Below the pieces are notes generated by a model, which was not told the origin of the DNA, did no database searches, and worked only from the letters and a program-made list of their open reading frames with translations. A stretch of DNA of 64,000 bases, taken from positions 6,076,001 to 6,140,000 of the forward strand of contig NZ_AP025739.1 of assembly GCF_003574315.2 (NCBI RefSeq), written 5' to 3'. A program made the translations under genes and the position numbers. The stretch comes from Capsulimonas corticalis. Its GTDB lineage: Bacteria > Armatimonadota > Armatimonadia > Armatimonadales > Capsulimonadaceae. Of this stretch, positions 37,101 to 46,673 are shown piece by piece. Position 1 is the stretch's first letter; each line of letters opens with the position of its first letter.

Positions 37101-37424
37101 TACGGGAGCAGCCGATTTAGTTGCCGCATGCAAGTTAAGCAGCAGGCTGACGTTGTGTCGTGAGAACTTAACACAAGCTTAACACTCACTTAACACATTA
37201 ATTGGAATCTAGATTCTATAATAGAGTCAGCCAAGAAACAAAAAGCGTCGACTGTTGACGACAGCACATCCGCAGCTAAATCGGCTTCTTGGACAAAACA
37301 AAAAATTTCATAACGGGTCCGAGAGAGCACGCACGATCTGATACGCGATAAGCACCATCGAATGTACAACGTCGTTCTGAGCCGCCGCAATATGGCGACG
37401 GCCTCCACTCTCAGGAGCATGCAA
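37101..37424. other. Regulatory intergenic region upstream of the PstS-like gene
   Basis: 324 bp. It holds three perfect CTTAACAC units and a TATAAT box. The predicted leader of roughly 195 nt runs from near 37229 to the start codon. I see no separate gene. Confidence 0.7.
37167..37222 (+). promoter_or_regulatory. Pho-box-like array and -10 box upstream of the PstS-like gene
   Basis: CTTAACAC occurs three times exactly, at 37167, 37178 and 37189, with 3-bp spacers. The next 11-bp slot (37200-37207) is degenerate. TATAAT is at 37217-37222, in the same position relative to that slot as in the HAF promoter. This is the Pho-box layout. Confidence 0.68.
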
Positions 37425-38894
37425 ATGAAAGCTTTGAAATTGATCGCCACCGCTGGAGTTCTGACCGCCGGACTTCTGCCCACCCTGTCCGCCCGCGCTG
37501 CGGACACCGTCGTTTTCGGCGCCGCAGGCTCCTCCGCTCTGTTCAACGTCTTCGCTCAGGGCGCGTCCACTGCCTCCGGCGCGTCAAACAACTACTCCGC
37601 GAAAAACGCGGCGGTGGTTCATGACACCAGCTCCGCCAGCATTCCGGATCAGACCGGTAACCTGTGGGTGGTTTGGGACGGCGCGCCGTCCGGCAGCCGC
37701 AAGATCTGGTTCTACCTCTCGGTGGACTCCACGGTAGGCGTCCGCTCCTACTTCAATTCGGCGGCACTCTCGTTCACGACACTGCCCGCCGCCGGCAACA
37801 TTGTGCCGAACCTGCCGCCCGACTCGACGGTTCCCGCCGACGTGCAGACCGCGATCAAGAACTTCGTCTTCAACGCCGCCGCGACGGACATCACCGCCCC
37901 CGACGCCGAGCAGGCCACGTCGGACGCCCAAACCCTCGGCTATAGCTTGACCAACCCAATCAAGGGCGACGGCGGACAGGTCGTTCCGGTCTCCTTCAGC
38001 CTGACTGCCCGCACCTATGTGCAGACAAGCATCGGCGCCGACCCGGTCCTGGTATTCGTCAATAAGTCGAACACCGCCGCCGGACACCTGGGCGCATCCA
38101 CGGTCACCAACATCGACCGCTTCACGCTCGCGGGTTTCCTGAACGGAACTTTCCGCCGCACCAGCGACATCGACACCTCGATCGCCGCCGGCGGCGGTCC
38201 GGTCGTCACATTCTTCCGCGAACCGATCTCGGGAACCTATCAGACCACTGAGAAGACAATCCCCGCCAGCGTCGAAGCCGCAACCACGCAGGAGAAGAAC
38301 ATCTCCGCCACCACCAATAACCCCGCGAACACGACGACCCCGGCCTGGACCTCCACCTCGCCGATCGTCACCACCGGCGGCCGCGTCCGCGCCATCGGCA
38401 CCGGCCAGCTCGTCAAGGACGTCAACCTGACCCTCGACGGCCTGGGCTATGCGTTCTGGAGCACCGGTAACTTCTCCAGCACCAACGCCGGCAGCACCAA
38501 GTACCTGACCGTGGACGGCGCCGATCCGCTCCTCGACTCGTACAGCGCCGGAGCTTATCCGGCCGGCTCCAGCGTCACCTTCCGCAACGTCAAGAACGGC
38601 GGCTACCCGATCTGGTCCAAGCTGCGCGTTCTGACCCCGACCACTCCGGCCGGCGACATTGCGACGCTCATCGCCGATGTTCTCGCGACGGACTCTGGCG
38701 GCGACTTCGTCCCCGCGACGAGCCTGAAGGTCTTCCGCTCGCACTTCGCGACCGGCGGCGTGACGACACCGCATAACGGCAACACGGCGGCGGCGGAAGC
38801 CGGCGGCGACGCCGGCGGCGCGGTCTTCCCGATCAACGCCGACAAAGACTACTACACGGACACCGGCCTTGAGCTGGTGGGCAGCAAGCAGTAA
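37425..38894 (+). CDS. Divergent PstS-like periplasmic binding protein
   Basis: 489 residues. A signal peptide ends near residue 25 (LPTLSARA). The mature part reads like a PBP-like/PstS solute-binding protein: VVFGAAGSSALFNVF at its start, VLVFVNKSNTA (about 205), RFTLAGFLNGTFRRTSDID (about 230) and VTFFREPISGTYQTTE (about 262, the SGT phosphate-loop position). Similarity is remote and the protein is longer than E. coli PstS. The chosen start has CAGGAG 7 bp upstream. The Pho-box-like promoter supports phosphate binding. No pstCAB follows, so it may work with a distant transporter. Confidence 0.6.
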   Translation: MKALKLIATAGVLTAGLLPTLSARAADTVVFGAAGSSALFNVFAQGASTASGASNNYSAKNAAVVHDTSSASIPDQTGNLWVVWDGAPSGSRKIWFYLSVDSTVGVRSYFNSAALSFTTLPAAGNIVPNLPPDSTVPADVQTAIKNFVFNAAATDITAPDAEQATSDAQTLGYSLTNPIKGDGGQVVPVSFSLTARTYVQTSIGADPVLVFVNKSNTAAGHLGASTVTNIDRFTLAGFLNGTFRRTSDIDTSIAAGGGPVVTFFREPISGTYQTTEKTIPASVEAATTQEKNISATTNNPANTTTPAWTSTSPIVTTGGRVRAIGTGQLVKDVNLTLDGLGYAFWSTGNFSSTNAGSTKYLTVDGADPLLDSYSAGAYPAGSSVTFRNVKNGGYPIWSKLRVLTPTTPAGDIATLIADVLATDSGGDFVPATSLKVFRSHFATGGVTTPHNGNTAAAEAGGDAGGAVFPINADKDYYTDTGLELVGSKQ

Positions 38895-38910
38895 AAACGC
38901 CTGTCGCTTT

Positions 38911-38948
38911 ACGGCGCGGGAATGGCAAAACAGCCATTCCCGCGCCGT
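38911..38948 (+). terminator. Long hairpin after the PstS-like gene
   Basis: A perfect 16-bp stem (38911-38926 with 38933-38948) and a 6-nt loop start 16 bp after the stop. No T-run follows, so termination may be partial. Confidence 0.65.
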
Positions 38949-38975
38949 CCTATATGTCAATGAAAGTTAAGGAAT

Positions 38976-39848
38976 ATGATCATTAATCGCACTTTAAAAC
39001 ACGCATTCACACTTATTGAGCTCCTCGTCGTCATAGCCATCATCGCGATTCTCGCGGCGATCCTCTTCCCCGTGTTTGCGCAGGCCCGCGAAAAAGCCCG
39101 ACAGACCCAATCAATCTCCAACTGCAATCAGCTGACCAAAGGCGTTCTCATGTACGTGCAGGATTACGACGAGACCCTGCCCTTCGCAGGACTGACTGCG
39201 GTCGTCCCCAGTCCGACAACAGGACGCGATGAGTGGCAGGAGGCGATCTGGCCATATATTAAAAGCGAAGGGGCCTACCGAGATCCGAACGATAGCGCCA
39301 CGACCGCGCCAGATATCACCGATACCTATGAACTGGGTCGCCGTATTACTTTGTACTCCGCCTCCAGTTATATCATGAACGATCAGATTACGGTGGGGAC
39401 CGCAAATGCCGATGGAAGTTCATCGCGTCAATCCGCTAATCTGGCCGCAATCAGTGCGCCGTCCGACTTTATTCTCCTGATAAGCGGAGCTCGAACGGAC
39501 GCGGGCGGGATCGATCCGAGCTTCTGGAACGGGGAGCCGGACCATACCGGTAAATCCGTCTCGGTATGGCGTTTGGAGCATGTTCTGCGGCATGGAGGGG
39601 TCCACCACGTCTTCAATCCCTGTGATCAGGATGGACTGCAAGGTCTTCCATTTCACAAGAATGGCGCCGTGATGTCATTTCTCGATGGGCACGTGAAGTT
39701 TGTGACGGTCAGCCACGGCAACGCCAGCGAACAGATGGAGCAAAAGTATCCTTTCTGCCATACGCTCGCCGTGCCTCAGGATGACCCAACGTGTTATACG
39801 AAATGGAACGGCAACGACCGCACCGCCGGTTTCTGCGCGGGCGCATAA
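38976..39848 (+). CDS. Prepilin-type pseudopilin with H-X9-DG tail (DUF1559-like)
   Basis: 290 residues. The class III prepilin signal is [20 protein letters not shown] at about 11-30, cut by a PilD-type peptidase and N-methylated. The mature domain ends in the H-X9-DG motif (H at about 228, then LDG). Such proteins are expanded in Planctomycetes, Verrucomicrobia and Armatimonadota and are probably minor pseudopilins of type II secretion-like systems. A secreted hydrolase gene starts 26 bp downstream. Confidence 0.9.
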   Translation: MIINRTLKHAFTLIELLVVIAIIAILAAILFPVFAQAREKARQTQSISNCNQLTKGVLMYVQDYDETLPFAGLTAVVPSPTTGRDEWQEAIWPYIKSEGAYRDPNDSATTAPDITDTYELGRRITLYSASSYIMNDQITVGTANADGSSSRQSANLAAISAPSDFILLISGARTDAGGIDPSFWNGEPDHTGKSVSVWRLEHVLRHGGVHHVFNPCDQDGLQGLPFHKNGAVMSFLDGHVKFVTVSHGNASEQMEQKYPFCHTLAVPQDDPTCYTKWNGNDRTAGFCAGA

Positions 39849-39874
39849 GCGCCGTTTCGTGGAGGCTTCGACCA

Positions 39875-40882
39875 ATGGGAATGGCCCAACAATCGATGGC
39901 GCGGTTCGCCGCATGTGTCGCGCTGGGCGTGCTTGCGCCCCACGTGTGGGCGGCGGATACGACGCCGCAAGCCTCAGGGAATCTGACGCTGCGCAAGGGC
40001 CAGATGGCCGATGAGCGCTGGAACACGCCGGCGCTGGACGGATCGCATTTGAAGCCTGAGACGGCGCGCGTGCTGAAGGTGGAGGATCACGGGACATTCA
40101 CCCGTGAGCTGGTGCAGATGCAGTGGCGGCCGCTGGACTCGATCTGCCTCTACATCATCAAGCCCAAGAACGTCGCAAAACCGCCGGTCTCGCTGTTTCT
40201 TTATAACTACACGGAAGAGTCGGACCGGTTTGCGAATGTCAGCTATCTGGAGCGCGTCACGAGTCAGGGTTATGCAATCGCCGGCTTCGTCTCCGCGCTG
40301 AGCGGCGATCGATACAAGCTGCGCCCAATGAAGGAGTGGTTTGTGAGTGAAATGCCCGAAGCGCTCGCCTGCTCCGCGCACGACGTTCACTACATCGTCG
40401 ACTATTTGGAGACGCGCAAGGATCTTGACACAAACCGCCTTGGGATGTTCGGCCAGGGCTCAGGCGGCGCGATCGCGGTCCTCGCGGCGGCCTCCGACCC
40501 GCGCATCAAGTCTCTCGACCTGCTCGGGCCATGGGGCGACTGGAAAGAGTGGCTGGAGAAGTCCCAGGTGGTTCCCGACGCAGAGCGCCCGCGTTATGTG
40601 ACCGTGGAATTTCAGAAGAAAGTGAAGCCGCTCGACCCCATCGACTGGCTGCCCAAACTCAAAGGCCGCGCCATTCGAATGCAGTTCCTGGGAGACGACC
40701 CCAATACGCCTCCCGCAGTTGTGGAAGCCCTCACAAAAGCCGCTCCGGCGGAAGCGGAGGTTCACCGATACGAGAACACCGTCAAATTCTTCCCCGACGC
40801 GGGCGGCGGCCGGCTGTTCGAATGGATGGCGGCGCATCTCAAAGCCCCTCCCGTTCCGCCCGCCAAAACCGCCGCGCGATAA
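39875..40882 (+). CDS. Secreted alpha/beta-hydrolase (dienelactone hydrolase/esterase-like)
   Basis: 335 residues. The signal peptide is about 1-27 (CVALGVLAPHVWA). The fold shows a central nucleophile elbow MFGQGSGGA near residue 192, where Gln replaces the first Gly of the usual GxSxG. A late FFPDAGGGRLFEWM segment near 310 falls in the position of the catalytic His region but has no His, so activity is uncertain. The start at 39875 follows GGAGG by 9 bp. It probably forms an operon with the preceding pseudopilin gene and is followed by a terminator. Confidence 0.78.
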   Translation: MGMAQQSMARFAACVALGVLAPHVWAADTTPQASGNLTLRKGQMADERWNTPALDGSHLKPETARVLKVEDHGTFTRELVQMQWRPLDSICLYIIKPKNVAKPPVSLFLYNYTEESDRFANVSYLERVTSQGYAIAGFVSALSGDRYKLRPMKEWFVSEMPEALACSAHDVHYIVDYLETRKDLDTNRLGMFGQGSGGAIAVLAAASDPRIKSLDLLGPWGDWKEWLEKSQVVPDAERPRYVTVEFQKKVKPLDPIDWLPKLKGRAIRMQFLGDDPNTPPAVVEALTKAAPAEAEVHRYENTVKFFPDAGGGRLFEWMAAHLKAPPVPPAKTAAR

Positions 40883-40904
40883 GTTTCCCCCACGCCTCCT
40901 CAGT

Positions 40905-40935
40905 AACCCCGAGCCGCCAGGTTCGGGGTTTTCTC
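40905..40935 (+). terminator. Intrinsic terminator after the hydrolase gene
   Basis: An 8-bp stem AACCCCGA/TCGGGGTT (40905-40912 with 40923-40930) is followed by TTTCTCG. Confidence 0.7.
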
Positions 40936-40949
40936 GTCTCAATCCCATA

Positions 40950-40980
40950 TTGACAAACCATTCCCCTAACAAGGTATACT
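40950..40980 (+). promoter_or_regulatory. suf promoter TTGACA-N19-TATACT
   Basis: A consensus -35 (40950-40955) and a good -10 (40975-40980) are separated by 19 bp. The Rrf2/IscR-type operator begins directly after the -10, so a bound repressor would cover the transcription start. Confidence 0.6.
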
Positions 40981-41005
40981 AAAGCCGACCTATTTAGTCG
41001 GTAAT
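40981..41005. promoter_or_regulatory. IscR type-1-like operator for the Rrf2 regulator
   Basis: The 25-bp site is centred on CCGAC-N7-GTCGG and aligns with the IscR type-1 consensus (ATASYYGACTRWWWYAGTCRRSTAT) at about 20 of 25 positions. It lies 31 bp upstream of the rrf2 start. Confidence 0.65.
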
Positions 41006-41036
41006 TGAAAAGACTCGTGCGCATGAATATAACGAT

Positions 41037-41489
41037 ATGCTGGCGTTAAGCAAGAAGGCGGATTACGCGCTCAACGCGCTGCTCTACCTGGCGCATGTCG
41101 AAGAGGGGCGCGCGGTGACGATGAAGGAGATCGCCGCTCAGCTGGACGCTCCCACGGAGCTGCTGGCGAAGGTGCTCCAGTCGCTGGCGCGGGCGGGCAT
41201 TCTGACGGCGATGCATGGAAAGTTCGGCGGATATCGCCTGGCTCAGGAGCCGTGCGATATCAGTGTCATCCGCGTGATGGAGACGATTGACGGGCCGCTG
41301 GCGATCGCGAGTTGCCTTCGCAACGACGGCGTTCCCTGCGTGCAGATGAGGAAGTGCCGGATCCGTCAGCCGATGGCGAACATCAACGCGCGGATACGCG
41401 AAGTCCTGGCGGATATTACGGTCAAGCAGATGTGTACGGATTGCGGTGAGCGCGAGGCGCGGGAACCGTCGGCGCCGGATGAGAATTGA
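41037..41489 (+). CDS. Rrf2-family Fe-S sensing repressor of the suf operon (IscR/SufR-like)
   Basis: 150 residues. The winged helix covers 1-70 (LSKKADYALNALLYLAHVEE, KFGGYRLAQ). A cysteine cluster Cys93-X7-Cys101-X5-Cys107 suits a [2Fe-2S] or [4Fe-4S] cluster, and an extra CTDC motif sits at 133-136. It is the first gene before sufB (25-bp gap), and the operator upstream suggests autoregulation: with a cluster it represses suf, and cluster loss relieves repression. Cluster type and gene name are not certain. Confidence 0.9.
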   Translation: MLALSKKADYALNALLYLAHVEEGRAVTMKEIAAQLDAPTELLAKVLQSLARAGILTAMHGKFGGYRLAQEPCDISVIRVMETIDGPLAIASCLRNDGVPCVQMRKCRIRQPMANINARIREVLADITVKQMCTDCGEREAREPSAPDEN

Positions 41490-41514
41490 ATTACGTTAGC
41501 AAGGATATGAGATT

Positions 41515-42963
<1,449 letters not shown>

Positions 42964-42973
42964 GCGAAAATAC

Positions 42974-43183
42974 ATGCAAATACTCTTCGGCGCATTCCGC
43001 ATATTGGGCAAATCCATGGGGCATCTGCTGATGCTCCTGACGGTGGGGCCGGTCGGGCTGATATCAAAATCCGCTCCGTCGGAAGTCAATCCGATGAGTG
43101 TGCAGGAAATTGTGATGGAAGCGCAGCGTCGCGACGCGCTCGCGGCCGCCGAAGACGCCCCCCGACCCCCACAGGGGGTGTAG
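42974..43183 (+). CDS. Possible small protein between sufB and sufC
   Basis: An open frame of 69 codons with one short hydrophobic stretch (about 15-30) starts 11 bp after sufB. No ribosome site is evident, and the last codons lie inside the palindromic repeat. It may be a decayed or chance frame. Confidence 0.25.
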   Translation: MQILFGAFRILGKSMGHLLMLLTVGPVGLISKSAPSEVNPMSVQEIVMEAQRRDALAAAEDAPRPPQGV

Positions 43184-43252
43184 ACCGTAAGGTCTACGGC
43201 GAGGCGCACAAATTTGGGGGTTGTTCCCCCTGTGGGGCCAAGGGGCGTCTCC
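43151..43252. repeat. Palindromic (REP-like) element between sufB and sufC
   Basis: Imperfect outer arms of about 27 bp (43151-43178 with 43226-43252) both contain GACGCCCC and CCCCACAGGGGG-type sequence. Inner hairpins are GTAGACC-GTAA-GGTCTAC (43180-43197) and GGGGG-TTGTT-CCCCC (43216-43230). Confidence 0.65.
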
Positions 43253-43311
43253 GCCTCTTGCTCTCATGAGAAATTTTAAAACGTCAATTATCGATCTAAG
43301 AAGGACAGAGT

Positions 43312-44082
43312 ATGTTAGAGATCAAAAATTTAGAAGCGCGCGTTGAAAGCAAGCCGATCCTGCGCGGCATCAATCTGACCGTAAATCCCGGCGAAGTGCA
43401 TGCGATCATGGGCAAGAACGGCTCGGGCAAGAGCACGCTGGCGAACGTTCTGGCCGGCCGCGACGCTTATGAAGTCACCGGCGGAACCGTCACCTTCGAA
43501 GGCGAGGACCTGCTGGAGCTGGATCCGGAAGAGCGCGCGCATGCGGGTCTGTTCCTGGCGTTTCAGTATCCCGTCGAGATTCCCGGCGTCAACAACACCT
43601 ACTTCCTGCGCGCGGCGCTCAACAGCATTCGCAAGAGCCGTGGTCAGGAAGAGCTGAACGGCGCGCAGTTCCTGAAGCTGGTCCGTGAGAAGCTGAACGT
43701 CCTGCACATCGACCAGAGCCTGCTCAACCGGCCAGTCAACGAAGGTTTCTCGGGCGGCGAAAAGAAGCGCAACGAGATCTTCCAGATGGCGGTCCTCGAT
43801 CCCAAGCTCGCGATCCTCGACGAGACGGATTCGGGTCTGGACATCGACGCGCTGAAGAGCGTGGCCGAAGGCGTCAACACCCTGCGCAGCCCGGAGCGCG
43901 CCGTGATCGTGGTCACCCACTATCAGCGCTTGCTCAACTACATCGTGCCGGACTTCGTTCACGTCATGCTGAACGGCCGCATTGTGAAGTCGGGCGGCAA
44001 AGAACTGGCTTTGGAGCTCGAAGCGGACGGCTACGACAAGATCGAGGCCGAGACGCTCGAAGCGCAGCCGGCCCTGGTATAA
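43312..44082 (+). CDS. sufC: Fe-S assembly ATPase SufC
   Basis: 256 residues. This ABC-type ATPase is the soluble subunit of SufBCD. Walker A is GKNGSGKSTL (about 36-45), the ABC signature is FSGGEKKRNEI (about 146) and Walker B is LAILDETDSGLD (about 167), with the family's H-loop at VTHY. It powers conformational change of the SufBD scaffold. sufD starts 14 bp after it. Confidence 0.97.
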   Translation: MLEIKNLEARVESKPILRGINLTVNPGEVHAIMGKNGSGKSTLANVLAGRDAYEVTGGTVTFEGEDLLELDPEERAHAGLFLAFQYPVEIPGVNNTYFLRAALNSIRKSRGQEELNGAQFLKLVREKLNVLHIDQSLLNRPVNEGFSGGEKKRNEIFQMAVLDPKLAILDETDSGLDIDALKSVAEGVNTLRSPERAVIVVTHYQRLLNYIVPDFVHVMLNGRIVKSGGKELALELEADGYDKIEAETLEAQPALV

Positions 44083-44096
44083 GAAGCGAGGCCCTT

Positions 44097-45425
44097 ATGA
44101 CGGATGTGATCGATTCTTCCTATAACAGTTATCTAACCGCCTTCACCGAGACGCCGGCGAACGACGCCGCGCCCGAATGGCTGGAGCCCGTGCGCGAAGA
44201 CGCCCGCCGCGCCTTCTCCCGGATCGGCTTCCCGACCCGGCGCGACGAGGATTGGCGCTACTTCAGCGTCTCCCCAATCGTCGAAACGCCCTTCAAGCGA
44301 GCGGCGGGCGGCCCGGGAACGCTGGACCGCGCGGCCATCGCGCCATACAGCCTCGAAGGCGGCGTGGGAACGCAGCTAGTGTTCGTAAACGGCGCCTACG
44401 ATGCGTCGCTTTCGACCGTCGGCGAGCTGCCGAAGGGCGTCACTCTGACAACGCTCTCGCAGGCGATCGCCGAGACGCCCGAGCTGGTCAAGCCGCACCT
44501 CGCCCAAACCGCGAAGTTCGACAATCACGCTTTCGTGGCGCTGAACACGGCGGCGCTCGCCGACGGCGTATTTCTGAACATTGAACGCAATGTCGTGATC
44601 GAAGCCCCGATCCACCTGCTGTTCGTTTCGCAGGCCGGCTCGGAAGCGACGGTCTCCCACCCGCGCAACTTGTTTGTGGCGGCGGAGAACAGCCAGGCGA
44701 CGATCGTCGAGAGCTATGTCGGCGTCGGCGATAATGTGTACTTCACAAACGCCGTCACCGAAGTCGTGCTCGGCGCCAACGCCGTGATCGACCATTACAA
44801 GGTCCAGCGCGAAAGCAAGACCGCGTTCCATGTCGCAACGATGGAGCTGACGCTCAGCCGCACGTCGAACTTCACCTCGCACGCGGTGACGCTCGGCGGG
44901 TCGGCGACGCGCAACGACATCAACGCGTTTTTGGGCGCCGAAGGTATCGTCTGCACTCTGAACGGCGTGTACTACGGCAACGACCGGCAGGTCATCGACA
45001 ACCATACGTCGATCGACCACGCCTTCCCGCACTGCGACAGCCACGAGATCTACAAGGGCATCCTGGACGGCAAGTCGCGCGGCGTGTTTAACGGCAAAAT
45101 CTTCGTCCGCGAAGACGCGCAAAAGACCGACGCCAAGCAGACCAACCAGACACTGCTGCTCTCGGACGACGCGCAGATCAACACCAAGCCTCAGCTGGAG
45201 ATCTTCGCGGATGACGTCAAGTGCACCCACGGCGCGACCGTCGGCCAGCTCAGCGACGAGGCCCTGTTCTACCTGCGCACGCGCGGTATCCCCGTAGCGG
45301 AGGCGCGCAACCTGCTGACCTACGCCTTCGCAAGCGATATCGTTTCGCGAATCAAGGTGGAAGCCCTGCGCGCGCAGATCGACCGCCTGCTCCTGGCGCA
45401 GAACGACCTCGAAGGAGTCGCGTAA
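44097..45425 (+). CDS. sufD: Fe-S assembly protein SufD
   Basis: 442 residues. It is a SufB paralog that completes the SufBC2D complex and is needed for iron entry. The N-terminal helical region (RIGFPTRRDEDWRYFSVSPI) and the beta-helix core end with the conserved KCTHGATVGQLSDEALFYLR segment, whose His is a functional residue in E. coli SufD. The stop TAA is immediately followed by the sufS ATG. Confidence 0.96.
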   Translation: MTDVIDSSYNSYLTAFTETPANDAAPEWLEPVREDARRAFSRIGFPTRRDEDWRYFSVSPIVETPFKRAAGGPGTLDRAAIAPYSLEGGVGTQLVFVNGAYDASLSTVGELPKGVTLTTLSQAIAETPELVKPHLAQTAKFDNHAFVALNTAALADGVFLNIERNVVIEAPIHLLFVSQAGSEATVSHPRNLFVAAENSQATIVESYVGVGDNVYFTNAVTEVVLGANAVIDHYKVQRESKTAFHVATMELTLSRTSNFTSHAVTLGGSATRNDINAFLGAEGIVCTLNGVYYGNDRQVIDNHTSIDHAFPHCDSHEIYKGILDGKSRGVFNGKIFVREDAQKTDAKQTNQTLLLSDDAQINTKPQLEIFADDVKCTHGATVGQLSDEALFYLRTRGIPVAEARNLLTYAFASDIVSRIKVEALRAQIDRLLLAQNDLEGVA

Positions 45426-46673
45426 ATGGCAGCCGCTCCGCAAACAGCCAAAGGATACGATGTTCAGGCGGTTCGGGCTGATTTCCCGATCCTGCACACC
45501 CAGATGCATGGCAAGCCGCTTGTGTATCTGGATAACGCCGCCACGACTCAAAAGCCGCAGTCGGTGATCGACACGCTCCTCCGTTACTATACGGAAGAGA
45601 ACGCGAACATCCACCGCAGCCCTCACCTGCTTGCGGAGAAGGCGACGCGCGCCTATGAAGGCGCGCGCGTCAAGGTCAAGGAATTCATCCACGCCGAGGA
45701 CGCGCACGAGATCATCTTTGTGCGCAACGCGACCGAAGGCGTCAACCTGGTTGCGTCCACCTATGGCCGCAAGAACATCGGCCCCGGCGACGAGATTTTG
45801 ATCTCGACGATGGAGCACCACTGCAACATCGTCCCCTGGCAGATGCTCTGCGAGGAAAAGGGCGCCAAGCTCAAGGTGATCCCGATCAACGACGCCGGCG
45901 AGCTGCTGATGGACGAGTTCGACAAACTGCTCACCGAACGCACGAAGATCGTCGCGGTCGTGCATATGTCGAATGTCCTGGGCACGATCAACCCGATCGA
46001 AGAGATCATCACGAAGGCGCACGCGCAGGGCGTTCCCGTCCTGATCGACGCCGCGCAGTCGGCCTATCATATCCCGCTTGACGTCCAGGCGCTGGACGCC
46101 GACTTCTTAGTCTTTTCCGGACACAAACTTTACGGGCCCACCGGCATTGGCGTGCTCTACGGCAAGACCGCGCTCCTGGAGGCGATGCCGCCCTACCAGG
46201 GCGGCGGCGACATGATCGCCACGGTCACTTTCGAGCATACCGAGTACAACGATCTGCCCTATAAGTTCGAAGCCGGCACCCCGCACATCGCCGGCGCGGC
46301 CGGCCTCGGCGCGGCGATCGATTACATCCAAAGCCTTGGCGTCGCCAACATCGCCGCCTACGAGCACGAACTGATGGAGTATGGAACGCAGGCCCTCTCG
46401 GAAATCGAGGGCTTCCGGATGATCGGAACGGCCAGGAACAAGGCGAGCGTCTACTCGTTCACGCTGGGCGACATCCACCCATTGGAAATCGGAACGCTGC
46501 TGGATCGCCAGGGGATCGCCATTCGCACCGGCCAGCACTGCGCCCACCCCGTCTTACAGCGTCTCGGCGTGCCATCGACGGCGCGCGCTTCGCTCGGCTT
46601 GTATAACACGCGCGAGGAGATCGACGCCCTGGTCGTGGGCCTGCGCAAAGTTCAGGAGTTTTTTGCAAAATGA
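45426..46673 (+). CDS. sufS: Cysteine desulfurase SufS
   Basis: 415 residues, a type II PLP-dependent desulfurase. The PLP lysine is Lys234 in SGHKLYGPTGIG, and the catalytic Cys372 is in RTGQHCAHPV, which has the short loop typical of SufS rather than IscS. It removes sulfur from cysteine and hands it to SufE. It is directly adjacent to sufD and overlaps sufE by 4 bp. Confidence 0.97.
   Translation: MAAAPQTAKGYDVQAVRADFPILHTQMHGKPLVYLDNAATTQKPQSVIDTLLRYYTEENANIHRSPHLLAEKATRAYEGARVKVKEFIHAEDAHEIIFVRNATEGVNLVASTYGRKNIGPGDEILISTMEHHCNIVPWQMLCEEKGAKLKVIPINDAGELLMDEFDKLLTERTKIVAVVHMSNVLGTINPIEEIITKAHAQGVPVLIDAAQSAYHIPLDVQALDADFLVFSGHKLYGPTGIGVLYGKTALLEAMPPYQGGGDMIATVTFEHTEYNDLPYKFEAGTPHIAGAAGLGAAIDYIQSLGVANIAAYEHELMEYGTQALSEIEGFRMIGTARNKASVYSFTLGDIHPLEIGTLLDRQGIAIRTGQHCAHPVLQRLGVPSTARASLGLYNTREEIDALVVGLRKVQEFFAK

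Larger units (their letters stand above)
42964..43311. other. Gap in the suf operon between sufB and sufC
   Basis: 348 bp. It holds one weak small frame and a palindromic element at 43151-43252. The sufC ribosome site (AAGGACAGAGT) lies at the right end. Confidence 0.6.

Noticed and set aside
40450-40475. Classical GxSxG esterase motif in the secreted hydrolase
   Set aside because: The elbow reads FGQGSGG, so the position two before Ser is Gln rather than Gly. I call it hydrolase-like and do not claim confirmed catalysis.
44376-46070. Long minus-strand frame across sufDS
   Set aside because: Shadow of high-GC coding sequence; composition is Arg/Val/Asp-rich and no family is evident.
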